Shown here in pieces: positions 1 to 8,935 of a stretch of 33,475 nt of DNA. Every line of letters starts with the position of its first letter. Position 1 is the first letter of the stretch. The DNA is from Streptomyces hirsutus (GTDB lineage: Bacteria; Actinomycetota; Actinomycetes; Streptomycetales; Streptomycetaceae), in contig NZ_LIQT01000146.1 in the NCBI RefSeq assembly GCF_001418415.1, positions 1 to 33,475 on the forward strand, in the 5' to 3' direction. A program made the position numbers and the translations under genes. The notes under the pieces were generated by a model that saw only the letters and a program-made list of their open reading frames with translations, was not told the DNA's origin and ran no database searches.

Positions 1-47
1 GGGGAGGGGTGGGACGGCGGGTTCATCGGCCGACTCCGCAAGGACGG

Positions 48-80
48 CCGGGTCCCCGCCGCGCCGCAGCGGGGACCCGG
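48..80 (-). terminator. Terminator hairpin ending the RiPP operon
   Basis: A perfect 12-bp inverted repeat (48-59 and 69-80, 9-nt loop) lies 16 nt beyond the stop codon of the last YcaO gene on the minus strand. There is no clear T-tract, as is common for Streptomyces terminators. It marks the likely 3' end of the biosynthetic operon. No gene is visible in bases 1-96. Confidence 0.7.
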
Positions 81-96
81 AAGAGGACGGATGGAT

Positions 97-2052
97 TCAG
101 GGGAAGGGGTGCGGGGCCCGCACGACGTCCGCGTCGGTCAGGTCGCTGTCCCGGTGCCCGCCGCGGCGCAGCGCCGTCCGCAGCCGGGGCATGAGCAGGG
201 CCCGCTGCCGGTTCCAGCCGAAGTCGATCGGCAACAGCCCCGGCACCACGGTGGCGACAGTGCGCAGCCCCGCCCGCTCCTGCTCCGGCGAGGTCTGGTC
301 GACGACGATCACGTCGTGGCCCGCCGCGACCAGTTCGTCCCGCACCACCGCGACGTCGTCCCGCAGGTCGCCGGTGCGCGGCCGGCCGTGGCGCTCCCAG
401 TCGCCGTACACATCGTCGAAGGGACGGGCCGGGGACGGCTCCAGATAGGCCCGCGCGTACGCGGACATCCGGGGCAGCCCGTACAGCTGGGGGTGGTCCT
501 TCAGATGACGCACCAGGAAGAAGTCGTCCGCCATGGACTCCAGCTCGTCCCGGCGCTCGGCGGTCTGCCGGGACAGGTGCGGGATGTAGCTCAGCACCTC
601 CGACAGGGCCCCCTCGACCGCGGACCTCGGGTCCAGGGAGGCCGCCGCGGCGAAGGACAGGGTGCCCGGCCCGCCGTCCCGGCGGACGCCGACCACGGTG
701 ACGGCCGGGATCGCCAGGTCGATCCGGTTGTCGAAGACGTGGACGTCGTAGCCCTGCAGGGCGGCCCGCTCGGCCATCGCGACGGCCGTGGGACTGCCCA
801 CCGTGGTCAGGTCGACACGGGGCAGCCGGGCGGCGCCGTACCAGCCGTTCAGGAAGGAGTCCCGCTCGACGAGTTCGAGCAGACCGCCCAGAACGGCCTC
901 CTCCAGGCAGCCGCCGATGGCGCAGCCGTTGGAGCACTCGAAGACGAAGTTGTCCCCGGCCAGCGGCGCGCTGTAGTAGACCAGCCGCGACGGCACCAGC
1001 ACCGGACGGTCGTCCCGCAGCGACCAGCCCCACTCCCAGGGGATGGGGCGGCCCGGGTCGAAGGGGGCGGTCAGCGGGTCGTCCCGGTAGGTCTCCGGGC
1101 TGTACAGCCCGCACACCTCGGGGTCGACCGCGTCGGCCCGCAACTCCTCGTAGGAGCCGACGACCGGCGCGCGGCCCCCGCGCCGGTGGGTGCCCGCGTA
1201 CCGTTCCAGGCCCTCCAGGAACGCCAGGCGGCGGCTGGTGGCGAAGGAGTTCTCCTGCCCGCTCCAGGTGACGTCGTGCAGTCCCGCATAGCCCCGGACG
1301 AAGGCACTGCCGGCCACCGGGGCGGTGGTCGACGAGGTGACGTCGGTCCAGGTGCCGGCTCCCAGGGCGCCACAGACCGGGTTGGCCAGGGCGTCGGTGG
1401 GCAGCGGGTAGGAGAAGGCCGAGCGCAGCCGGTAGGTGTCCGGGTCCGGCTTGGGACGCGGGGCGAGGGTGAGCGGCTCGGCGCCGGCCGTCGCCGGGGC
1501 GTGGTGGCCGCAGTCCGGGCAGAGCGGGTCGGCGAGCAGCGGGTACGTCCGGATCGTCAGGTTCGCCAGGTCCAGCCGGGTCACCTGCGGCAGGGCGCGG
1601 TCCGCCGGATGCTCCGCCGGGGGCGCCGGGAGCGGCCCGCGCAGCAGTGCCTCGCACAGCGCGGTCACGGTGTCCCGGACGTGGCCGGTGAGAACCGGCC
1701 AGGCCCCGGCAGGGCGGGGCCCGTCGGGACCGGCGGTCTCCAGGGCGTTGCGTTCGCTGCGGCTGCGCAGTCGCTGCCAGCGCAGGGCCAGGCAGCGGCC
1801 GCAGGCGGGAGCGGTCCCGTCGCCGCCCCACGGGCCGAGCAGCACCGCCGAGGCGGTGACGTGGACCAGCGCGGTGGGGCGGTCCGCGGCCCAGGGGTCA
1901 CGCTCCCGGGCGTGGGGGCCGCCCGCGCCGACGGCGCCCACCGGGACCACCCGGGGGGCGCCGTCGGCGCCGAAGTGGCCGTCCAGGGCTGCCTGCAGGG
2001 CATCGCGGGCCCGTGTCATCGGGTGCGCGAGCGGCAGGGTCGCGGTGCTCAT
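97..2052 (-). CDS. YcaO-domain cyclodehydratase (copy 1, operon-distal)
   Basis: This 651-aa protein is predicted to use ATP to cyclise Cys, Ser or Thr of the precursor core into azolines. The N-terminal ~200 residues resemble the end of an E1-like domain and carry two CxxC pairs (CGRC near residue 83, CPDC near 176) that probably bind zinc. The YcaO part follows, with EGLERY near residue 280 and the ATP/Mg motif SNGCAIGG...EEA...ELVERD near 373-397. The last residues are PHPFP, fitting the C-terminal PxPxP motif of active azoline-forming YcaOs. ATG at 2052 overlaps the permease stop by 4 bp (ATGA), so translation is coupled. It is one of two full YcaOs in the operon. They share domain order and ending but differ widely in sequence, which suggests divided residue specificity (inference). 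Family call is very secure; the substrate is inferred. Confidence 0.92.
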   Translation of the reverse strand: MSTATLPLAHPMTRARDALQAALDGHFGADGAPRVVPVGAVGAGGPHARERDPWAADRPTALVHVTASAVLLGPWGGDGTAPACGRCLALRWQRLRSRSERNALETAGPDGPRPAGAWPVLTGHVRDTVTALCEALLRGPLPAPPAEHPADRALPQVTRLDLANLTIRTYPLLADPLCPDCGHHAPATAGAEPLTLAPRPKPDPDTYRLRSAFSYPLPTDALANPVCGALGAGTWTDVTSSTTAPVAGSAFVRGYAGLHDVTWSGQENSFATSRRLAFLEGLERYAGTHRRGGRAPVVGSYEELRADAVDPEVCGLYSPETYRDDPLTAPFDPGRPIPWEWGWSLRDDRPVLVPSRLVYYSAPLAGDNFVFECSNGCAIGGCLEEAVLGGLLELVERDSFLNGWYGAARLPRVDLTTVGSPTAVAMAERAALQGYDVHVFDNRIDLAIPAVTVVGVRRDGGPGTLSFAAAASLDPRSAVEGALSEVLSYIPHLSRQTAERRDELESMADDFFLVRHLKDHPQLYGLPRMSAYARAYLEPSPARPFDDVYGDWERHGRPRTGDLRDDVAVVRDELVAAGHDVIVVDQTSPEQERAGLRTVATVVPGLLPIDFGWNRQRALLMPRLRTALRRGGHRDSDLTDADVVRAPHPFP

Positions 2053-2804
2053 GAGGACTTCGTCCAGCGGAAGGTGCGGGCCGCGACGGCACCGAAGACC
2101 ACGGCGAACGCGACGAGCCCGAGGGAACCCCAGCCGATGTCCGACAGATCGCCGCGGCCGGTCAGCGCGGCCGACACCCCGTCGTTGAGGTAGCGCAGCG
2201 GCAGGACCATCGAGACCTTCTGCAGCCAGTCCGGCATGGCGTCCAGCGGGAAGAACGAACCGGACAGGAACGCCATGGGCAGCATCAGGAAGTTGGCGAT
2301 GCCGGCCACCGACTCCGGGGTGTCGGCGATGCTGCCGATGATCACGCCGAGCAGCAGGAACGTGGTGATGCCGAGGATCAGGACGGGGATCAGCAGCGGC
2401 CACCGGGAGTCGGGCACCAGGTCGAAGCCCGGAAGCATCGCCACCCCGACGAACAGCACGGACTGCACCAGGCCCACGCCCAGGGCGAGCACGTACCGGG
2501 AACCGATGACGGCGGTCAGCGGGGCGGGGGACAGCCGGATCATGCGCAGGATGTCGTCCGAGCGCCACTGCATCAGCGTGAACCCGATGCCGAAGACGGC
2601 GGCGTTGGCGACACCCCAGGAGAGCACCCCGGCGGCCGTGTAGGACAGGTAGGAGAAGCCGCTCTCCTCGACGCTGCGACCGCGGAAGACGAGACCGAAG
2701 ACGACGAGGAAGATCAGCGGGAAGGCGAAGGTGAAGAAGACGGTCGTCTTGTCCCGGACCTGGGCGCGGTAGCCCGCCGCGGTCAGCGCGGAGTAGGCGC
2801 TCAT
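2049..2804 (-). CDS. ABC-2 type transporter permease
   Basis: A 251-aa integral membrane protein with about six hydrophobic segments, beginning with a cytoplasmic stretch and a first helix rich in F, V and L near residues 22-40. It fits the short ABC-2 permeases of actinobacterial drug and peptide exporters (DrrB-like). It contains the usual motif region LSPAPLTAVIGSRYVLAL after the second helix. Its ATG at 2804 overlaps the upstream ATPase stop by 4 bp (ATGA), and its own stop overlaps the start of the downstream YcaO gene. Together with the ATPase it would form an exporter for the finished peptide, and possibly a self-protection pump (inference from context). No other dedicated immunity gene is recognisable in the cluster. 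Confidence 0.88.
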   Translation of the reverse strand: MSAYSALTAAGYRAQVRDKTTVFFTFAFPLIFLVVFGLVFRGRSVEESGFSYLSYTAAGVLSWGVANAAVFGIGFTLMQWRSDDILRMIRLSPAPLTAVIGSRYVLALGVGLVQSVLFVGVAMLPGFDLVPDSRWPLLIPVLILGITTFLLLGVIIGSIADTPESVAGIANFLMLPMAFLSGSFFPLDAMPDWLQKVSMVLPLRYLNDGVSAALTGRGDLSDIGWGSLGLVAFAVVFGAVAARTFRWTKSS

Positions 2805-3763
2805 GACTGCTCCTGGTTGTTCGATGCGAGGGGGGACTGCGGCCGGGCGGTGAGCTCGAGGTAGACGTCCTCGAGGCTGGGAGTGCGGGTCTGCACGCCG
2901 TCCAGGCCGGTGAGGGGGTCGAGGGCGGCGAGAACCCGGCCGGTGGCGCGGGTCTGCAGGACGAGGTGCCCGCCCTGTACGGCGACGTCCTCCACGCCCG
3001 GCAGGCCGGCGGCCTGCTCCTCGTCGATCCGGCCGAGCGGGACCAGCAGCCGGCTGGTGGCGCCGGAGTTCCCGATCAGGTTCTGCGGTTCGTCGGTGAC
3101 GACGAGCCGGCCGTCCACCAGGATGCCCACCCGGTCGCAGAGCGCTTCCGCCTCGTCCAGGTGGTGGGTGGTGTAGACGATGGTCCGGCCCGCCGCCTTC
3201 AGCCCGCGCAGCACCTCCCACAGGTCGCGCCGGCCCTCCGTGTCCAGCGCGGCGGTCGGCTCGTCGAGGAAGATCAGTTCGGGGCCGTGGACCAGCGCGG
3301 AGGCGATGGCGAGCCGCTGCCGCTGGCCCCCGGAGAGGTCGTCGACCCGGACGTCGTGCTTGTCGCCCAGGCCCACGGCCTCCAGGGTGCGGTCGACGGC
3401 CGCACGGTCGGTGCCGAACAGCGCCGCGACGGTGCGCAGGTGCTCGTGCACGGTCTGCCGCACGAAGAAGGCCGAGGACTGGGTCTGCACGCCCATGCGC
3501 GGCAGCAGGCCGGTGTTGCGCGGCCAGGTCGGCTCGCCGAACACCGTGACCGAGCCGGAGTCGGCCCGGCGCAGCCCTTCCATGATCTCCACCAGGGTGG
3601 ACTTGCCCGCCCCGTTGGGGCCCAGCAGCCCGAAGAACTCACCGCGCCGGATGTCCAGGGAGACCCCGTCGACCGCCCGCCGACTGCCGTAGTTCTTGGT
3701 CACGTTGTCGACCACGACGGCCGGTTGGGCTCCGTGGTCCGTGGTGGGGGAGGGGGAGCTCAT
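2801..3763 (-). CDS. ABC transporter ATP-binding protein
   Basis: A 320-aa cytoplasmic ATPase of the DrrA/CcmA type. Visible motifs are Walker A GPNGAGKS at residues 48-55, signature LSGGQ at 143-147 and Walker B LIFLDE at 163-168, followed by the H-loop TTHH. The ~100-residue C-terminal extension ending in a SLEDVYLELT-like segment is typical of drug-exporting members of this family. It is coupled by ATGA to the permease gene. A 46-bp gap separates it from the M50 protease gene upstream. The predicted role is energising export of the modified peptide. Substrate assignment rests only on its place in the operon. Confidence 0.92.
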   Translation of the reverse strand: MSSPSPTTDHGAQPAVVVDNVTKNYGSRRAVDGVSLDIRRGEFFGLLGPNGAGKSTLVEIMEGLRRADSGSVTVFGEPTWPRNTGLLPRMGVQTQSSAFFVRQTVHEHLRTVAALFGTDRAAVDRTLEAVGLGDKHDVRVDDLSGGQRQRLAIASALVHGPELIFLDEPTAALDTEGRRDLWEVLRGLKAAGRTIVYTTHHLDEAEALCDRVGILVDGRLVVTDEPQNLIGNSGATSRLLVPLGRIDEEQAAGLPGVEDVAVQGGHLVLQTRATGRVLAALDPLTGLDGVQTRTPSLEDVYLELTARPQSPLASNNQEQS

Positions 3764-3809
3764 ACGGGTACCTCATTCATGAGTTGCGTGTTCTTTCGGG
3801 GTCGGAGCG

Positions 3810-4982
3810 TCATCGGAGGAACAGCCACACGACGGCGGCGCAGGTGCCGGCCGCCGCGACGAGCACCAGGGCGGCCGCCGTGACGGCGTAGGAGACGTAC
3901 AGGCGGCGGGCGCGCGGCGGGTAGGCGGCGGCGGCGTCCCGCCCGCGGCGGCGCAGGGTCAGGTACGCGCCGGTCTCCGGGGCGAGGTTGGCGGCGCCCA
4001 GCAGGTGGCCGAGCATGCGGTAGCCGTCCAGCGGGGGCAGCGGGACCAGATTGCTCAGCGCCTGCACGATGCCGACGAAGAGCATCCCGGTCAGCACCGG
4101 GCGGGCGGGGTCGGCCGGGTCCAGGAGCGCCCACCACAGGGCGAAGGGCAGCAGGAGCGTCAGGTTGACGTAGGCGCCCGCGGCGGCGACCACCAGTTTC
4201 GCCCGCAGGCCGGGCAGGAACAGGTAGTTGTCGACCGTGCAGTACATCATCATGGCCGGGAACCGCCAGCGCAGCCCGATCTCGGACACCACGCCGCCGT
4301 AGTGCCGGGCGGCGACGCCGTGGGCGAGTTCGTGCAGGCAGATGCTGAACCAGAGGAAGACCGCGAACGGGACCAGCGCCAAGGGGTTGGTGAGCAGCTG
4401 CCACGTCCCGTCGAGGAACGCCCCCGCGTCCCGGAGGACGGCGGCGGTCATCACCACGACGGCCGCGGCCACCGGCAGCTGCGCCCAGGACCGCAGCACC
4501 GGCCGCAGCAGCCGGTGCAGGCGCCCCGTCGTCGCGTGGGCATCGGCGACGGTCCGCCGGGTGCCCGCCCAGAAGGTGCCGGTACGGGCCGGGCCGGCCT
4601 CCGGCGGCGCGGGCTCCGGGGAGCCGTCGAGCAGACCCCGGGTGCCCAGCAGACCCAGGAGCCGCGTCCACTGCTCCTCCGGCAGCCTGCGCCGGAAGCG
4701 TTCCGCGTACGCGGCCACCACGTCGTCGACGTTCCGTGTCCCGTCGAGCAGGCCGATGACGAAATGCTCGCGCGGGCCCACCTCGAACGCGGCGCCGCTG
4801 ACCGGGTGCTTGATCAGGTGGACGGTGCGCGGGCCGCGCAGCAGCGCCGGACTGATCAGCACACCCTCCCGCAGAGCGGGCCGGTAGGCCCGGGCGGCGG
4901 CGGCCCGGTCCGCGGCCGGGTCCTCGCCGGAGGCCCGGCCGGACCGGCCGGCGGCAGCGCCGGCGTGGTCGATGGTGCTCAT
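3810..4982 (-). CDS. PqqD-like/M50 zinc metalloprotease, RiPP-associated
   Basis: A 390-aa membrane protein. Residues ~50-120 form a PqqD-like winged-helix region (the ...GLLDGTRNVDDVV... pattern). A site-2-protease-like M50 domain with several membrane helices follows. The zinc motif HELAH is at 217-221, and the second metal-ligand motif NLVPLPPLDG at 311-320 supplies the Asp. This resembles 'putative peptide zinc metalloprotease' proteins found in RiPP clusters. No other protease is visible, so it is the best candidate for removing the precursor leader, possibly coupled to export (inference). Its ATG at 4982 overlaps the stop of the preceding gene (ATGA). An alternative role is signalling or resistance through regulated proteolysis. 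Confidence 0.85.
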   Translation of the reverse strand: MSTIDHAGAAAGRSGRASGEDPAADRAAAARAYRPALREGVLISPALLRGPRTVHLIKHPVSGAAFEVGPREHFVIGLLDGTRNVDDVVAAYAERFRRRLPEEQWTRLLGLLGTRGLLDGSPEPAPPEAGPARTGTFWAGTRRTVADAHATTGRLHRLLRPVLRSWAQLPVAAAVVVMTAAVLRDAGAFLDGTWQLLTNPLALVPFAVFLWFSICLHELAHGVAARHYGGVVSEIGLRWRFPAMMMYCTVDNYLFLPGLRAKLVVAAAGAYVNLTLLLPFALWWALLDPADPARPVLTGMLFVGIVQALSNLVPLPPLDGYRMLGHLLGAANLAPETGAYLTLRRRGRDAAAAYPPRARRLYVSYAVTAAALVLVAAAGTCAAVVWLFLR

Positions 4983-6109
4983 GAGGCCGCCTGCCGTCCC
5001 TCGGCCGGTTCCCGCAGCACCCGGCCCAGGACGAAGGCCAGGTACGCCTCGTCCCGGATGGTCACGTGCAGCCGGTTGTTCGTCATGTGCATGTAGGGGG
5101 AGAGGAGGCGGGGCAGCACCGCCGGGGCATGCGTGACCGTCACCAGGGGGGCCGCGTCGGGGTCCTCGGCGCGTGCCTGGCCGGCGTCCTCACGGGCCGG
5201 ACCGTCCCAGGCCGGGAAGGCGAGTTCGCCGCGCGCGGTGAGGTCCACCACCCGCTCGCGCAGCTCCAGGCAGTGCTCGGCCCAGCGGCGCAGGAACGCC
5301 GGCAGCCGGGACAGGTCACCGCTCGCCACCGTCTGCCGCACCTGGGCGAAACGGGCACCGAGGGCGGGTGCCTCCCGCTCGTAGGTGCGCTCGTACTCGC
5401 TGGACCCGATGAAACCGGTGCCGGGGAACAGCCGGTGCCAGAAGTCGTAGTAGGAGTCGAGGTAGTCCGCGAGCCGCTCCTCCTCGGGCAGGAAGCAGCC
5501 GGCCATCACCATCATCAGCTGCGCCGAGGTGCCCAGCAGCACCGTCCGCAGGTGCAGGTTCATGCTCCGGTACGCCTCCAGCACGAGGTCGCTGGAGTGC
5601 CGGAAGTGCCATTCGGCGAGCTCCACGCCGGCCGGGCCGCCGTACTTGGCGTACTCGGGGGCGTAGACCTCGTAGGAGAACGAGTTGTTCGGTCTGAGGT
5701 TCATCCGGCCGTCCGGGCCCATGTACGCGGCGCGGTCCTCACCGGGGAACTCGATGTCGAACAGGGAGTTGTAGAAGTCCTTCAGGAAGCCCGAGTCGAC
5801 CTCGTACAGGGCGGGACGGGTCTTCAGGAAGCCGCTGATCGCCTCCTCGGCACGGCGGCGCACCTCGGCCTCGGCCTCCGGACCGCTCGGCCGCAGCCGC
5901 AGCCGGACGTGCGGGCCCTCCAGCCAGTAGTTGATGAAGAAGTAGCCCGACAGCAGCCCCTCCTCGGTGAGCTGCTCCACCAGCGGCCGGACGCACTTCA
6001 CCAGCAGCGGCTGGGGATTGGCCGCGTAGAAGACGTGCAGCGCCAGCCACGGGGAGGGGGCGGCGTCCGGGGCGGGCCGGAAGGCCGCGGGTTCGGTCAG
6101 TTCGGACAT
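4979..6109 (-). CDS. SpaB_C / thiopeptide-type bacteriocin biosynthesis protein
   Basis: This 376-aa protein matches the family that includes the elimination half of split LanB dehydratases and the [4+2] cycloaddition enzymes of thiopeptides. The diagnostic motif FFINYWLEGPHVRLRLR lies at residues 57-73, followed by Y.PEY.KYGGP near 150. In split systems the elimination protein removes glutamate from glutamylated Ser/Thr to give dehydroalanine or dehydrobutyrine. The ATG at 6109 overlaps the LanB gene by 13 bp, which favours a partner role with that LanB as elimination enzyme. It is the only SpaB_C protein in the cluster, so either elimination or pyridine formation lacks a dedicated second protein. 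Family is secure; which of the two reactions it performs is not settled by sequence reading. Confidence 0.85.
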   Translation of the reverse strand: MSELTEPAAFRPAPDAAPSPWLALHVFYAANPQPLLVKCVRPLVEQLTEEGLLSGYFFINYWLEGPHVRLRLRPSGPEAEAEVRRRAEEAISGFLKTRPALYEVDSGFLKDFYNSLFDIEFPGEDRAAYMGPDGRMNLRPNNSFSYEVYAPEYAKYGGPAGVELAEWHFRHSSDLVLEAYRSMNLHLRTVLLGTSAQLMMVMAGCFLPEEERLADYLDSYYDFWHRLFPGTGFIGSSEYERTYEREAPALGARFAQVRQTVASGDLSRLPAFLRRWAEHCLELRERVVDLTARGELAFPAWDGPAREDAGQARAEDPDAAPLVTVTHAPAVLPRLLSPYMHMTNNRLHVTIRDEAYLAFVLGRVLREPAEGRQAAS

Positions 6110-8916
6110 GAGGGCGCGACCTCCTGGTCGGACTGCGGCAGCTGACGGGTGGTGAAGGTCTCCACGGCGAGTTCGGCGACGTGCCGGCCGCGCCGGGAAG
6201 TGAGGTGGAGGCCGTCCTCGGCGGGAAGCATCTCCCGGAAGGCCACCCGGGTACCGGGCTTCCGCTCCACCAGGGCGTCGAACGTGGCCAGGCACAGCGG
6301 GCTGTCGAAGTCGACGTAGACGGGCTTGGCCCCGATGGGGCCCTGGCCGGGGTGGGAGACCGTGGCGAAGCAGCGGTCCGGGAGGCCGTGGGCGCGCTGC
6401 CAGCGCCGGTACTCCAGGTAGTGCTCCTCCTCGCCCGAGCCCTGGGCGCGGACCGGCAGGACCTCGGCGTCCGCGGTCCAGGTGCGCCGGCCGACCACCA
6501 CGTCCCCGTGTGTGACCCGGGGCCTGCGGGTGACCCCGCCGACCGCCTCGCTCTCGGGCACCCCCGACCAGACGTCGAAGGGCGCCATGGTGCTGGGGGA
6601 GAGGAGCAGCAGGCTGCGCGGGATCTCCGGGAGCGCGATCGGCACGAGGTAGCCGAGGTACACCGGCACGACCTCCCGGCCGAGGCGGCGGGAGCGGAGC
6701 ACCAGTCGGCCGGCCGCCTCGTCGTGGACGACGTAGAGGTCGTCCAGGTGGATGCGGTCCTCCTCGGGCACGGTGCTGGTCTCGCCGGGGCACACTACCT
6801 GATAGTCGGTCAGCCGTCCGTGCAGGTTGAGGTTGCTGGTGACCGGACCGCCGGTGACCTCCGCCAGCACGGCGCCGTCCGGGCAACGCGCCGCCATCTC
6901 CGCGCGCAGCGCGTCGCGGAATCCGGGGGCGGCCGGGTCGCCGTCCGGGGCGGTGCCGTCGTAGAGGTGGGTGAACCGGCTGAAGGGGAAGGCCAGTCCG
7001 CCGTACGACTTGTTGAGCACCACCAGGGGTCGGCCGCCCTCGGGCCGGGACAGCTGCAGGTGGTGGCTCTGCGGGGTGAAGTGGCCGGTGATCCCGTCGA
7101 GTTCGGCCGCGGTCTCGGACAGCAGCGCGGCGGGGAGCTCGATCTCCTCGGCGTCGCGTTCCGCGTCGTCCCGCCACAGGGAGCACATCCCCGCGTGGAA
7201 GTGGCGGCGGGCCCGGTCGAGCGACTTCATCTCGCTCTGCCCGAGCCAGTTCTCCTCGGGCACATAGGCACCCTGGTCGTCGAACGAGACCCGCTTGGAG
7301 GTGAAGGAGATGTACTGGTCGAAGAAGTCCTCGTGGAAGTCGTGGACCAGGCCGAGCAGGTCGTCGCACCGGCCGCCGCGCCCGTAACGGGCGATGAAGA
7401 AGCCCATGAGGGTGATGCGCTGCGGCAGCGTCAGGTCGAACAGCGGCAGGACGCCCTCGACGGCGCGCAGGGCCCGGCCGGTGTCCCCGCCGAGCACGGC
7501 GGACGCGCACTCCGACACGTCACCGGTGTCCACGTCCTCGTACACCAGGGTCTGCGGGAGCGCCGGTTCGGCCGCCCCCAGTTCCCGCTGGGCGTCGAGG
7601 AGCCCCGTCCGCAGGGCGCCCGACAGAGCACGGCGTTCGTCGACACCGGCCCCGGGGTAGCGGGCGAGGCAGTCGGCCGGGCCGTCCAGCAGGCCGGTCA
7701 GCCGGTCGGCCCAGGCGGCGCCCAGTGAGCTCAGTGCCTCCTGGTAGGAGCGCAGCGGATCGCGGTCGTGCACGTCCGCGCGGAGCACCGGCACCTGCAC
7801 CATGCCGAGGTCCAGCAGGGCCGACGCGTACCGCTCGCACGCCTCGCGTCCCGCGTCGTGCTCGCTCTCCAGCCAGGTCACCAGGTCCCGGTGGCGCACC
7901 GAGTCAGGGTGTCCGCCGAGCCACTCCAGCAGCCGCTCCAGGGTTCCGCTGCTGCGCAGGAAGAACAGCCGGTCGCGGACCGCGTCGAACGTGACCGCGG
8001 CGCTGTCGTCGCCCGCGGCCAGCACGTGGCGCACATAGCGGATGCGGTCGGCGTCGCGTCCCCATCCCGGCGAGAGGACCACCGGCAGGTCCTGACGGCG
8101 TTCCGGGTCGGACCTGATCAGTTCGGTGAGCCGGGCCAGGGCCACCACGTTGAGCCGTACGTGGCTCACCCAGTCCTCGCCGGTGTGCAGCGCCGCCCCG
8201 TCGTCCGCGGGGCCGTCGGTGAAGGTGCCCAGGCCGATGCCGGTGAAGGTGCTGAACGGACTGGTCTTGCAGGCCGTGCGGTACAGGTAGGTCAGCGCGG
8301 ACCGCTCGATCTTGCGCAGGCGGTTGCCCGGCCGCGGGCTCGTGTCGCGCAGGTAGGTGTCCAGCCGCCCGTCGAGGGCGGGCGAGGCGAGGAGCAGACC
8401 GAGGCGCAACCGGTCGTCGGCCAGTACCTCGCGCAACGCGCGGCGGTTCTGCCGCAGTTCACCGGCGAGCAGATCGGCGCCGCCGGCCCGGAGCACCTCC
8501 AGGCGGGCTCGGTCGCGCAGCCACTCCTCGGTGAGCCGGCCGGTCTCCGGGTCCCGTTCCGCCACCAGGCGGACGGCGGCCGTGGGGTCGGCCGGCAGCC
8601 GGTTGTTGAAGATCTGCCGCCGCAGGTTGATCAGACCGCGGCGGGCGGCCGCGTCACCCGGGTCCTCCTCGGGGCCGGTGGTCGACTTGACCAGGGTGTG
8701 CAGCAGGTCGCTCAGCGCCGCACCGGCGGCCGTCAGGCGTTCCTCCTCGTCCAGCACGGTGTCGGCCCAGCGGCGGGTGCCGGGGCAACGCAGGCCGTGC
8801 ACGGTCTCGACGGGCAGGCCCGCGGCGCGCAGCACGAAGCGCCGGCCGAGTTCCCAGTGGGCGTCGGTGGCGGGCTCCGGGAGGGTGTCCGGGGTGCCGG
8901 ACTCTATCGGGGTCAT
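6097..8916 (-). CDS. LanB-type dehydratase, glutamylation domain only
   Basis: A 939-aa protein of the lantibiotic dehydratase N-terminal family. These enzymes transfer glutamate from Glu-tRNA to Ser/Thr side chains of the precursor. Seen here are the conserved RQIFNNRLP segment at residues 100-108 and the KTSPFSTFTGIGLG region near residue 215. The C-terminus lacks the SpaB_C elimination domain, which is encoded by the next gene, so this is a split LanB as in thiopeptide and goadsporin clusters. Two ATGs are possible. The one at 8916 has GAAGGA six bases upstream, whereas for 8922 the same motif abuts the start, so 8916 is preferred. It follows the dehydrogenase gene by 19 bp. Confidence 0.9.
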   Translation of the reverse strand: MTPIESGTPDTLPEPATDAHWELGRRFVLRAAGLPVETVHGLRCPGTRRWADTVLDEEERLTAAGAALSDLLHTLVKSTTGPEEDPGDAAARRGLINLRRQIFNNRLPADPTAAVRLVAERDPETGRLTEEWLRDRARLEVLRAGGADLLAGELRQNRRALREVLADDRLRLGLLLASPALDGRLDTYLRDTSPRPGNRLRKIERSALTYLYRTACKTSPFSTFTGIGLGTFTDGPADDGAALHTGEDWVSHVRLNVVALARLTELIRSDPERRQDLPVVLSPGWGRDADRIRYVRHVLAAGDDSAAVTFDAVRDRLFFLRSSGTLERLLEWLGGHPDSVRHRDLVTWLESEHDAGREACERYASALLDLGMVQVPVLRADVHDRDPLRSYQEALSSLGAAWADRLTGLLDGPADCLARYPGAGVDERRALSGALRTGLLDAQRELGAAEPALPQTLVYEDVDTGDVSECASAVLGGDTGRALRAVEGVLPLFDLTLPQRITLMGFFIARYGRGGRCDDLLGLVHDFHEDFFDQYISFTSKRVSFDDQGAYVPEENWLGQSEMKSLDRARRHFHAGMCSLWRDDAERDAEEIELPAALLSETAAELDGITGHFTPQSHHLQLSRPEGGRPLVVLNKSYGGLAFPFSRFTHLYDGTAPDGDPAAPGFRDALRAEMAARCPDGAVLAEVTGGPVTSNLNLHGRLTDYQVVCPGETSTVPEEDRIHLDDLYVVHDEAAGRLVLRSRRLGREVVPVYLGYLVPIALPEIPRSLLLLSPSTMAPFDVWSGVPESEAVGGVTRRPRVTHGDVVVGRRTWTADAEVLPVRAQGSGEEEHYLEYRRWQRAHGLPDRCFATVSHPGQGPIGAKPVYVDFDSPLCLATFDALVERKPGTRVAFREMLPAEDGLHLTSRRGRHVAELAVETFTTRQLPQSDQEVAPSCPN

Positions 8917-8935
8917 GAGCATTCCTTCGCGGCCG

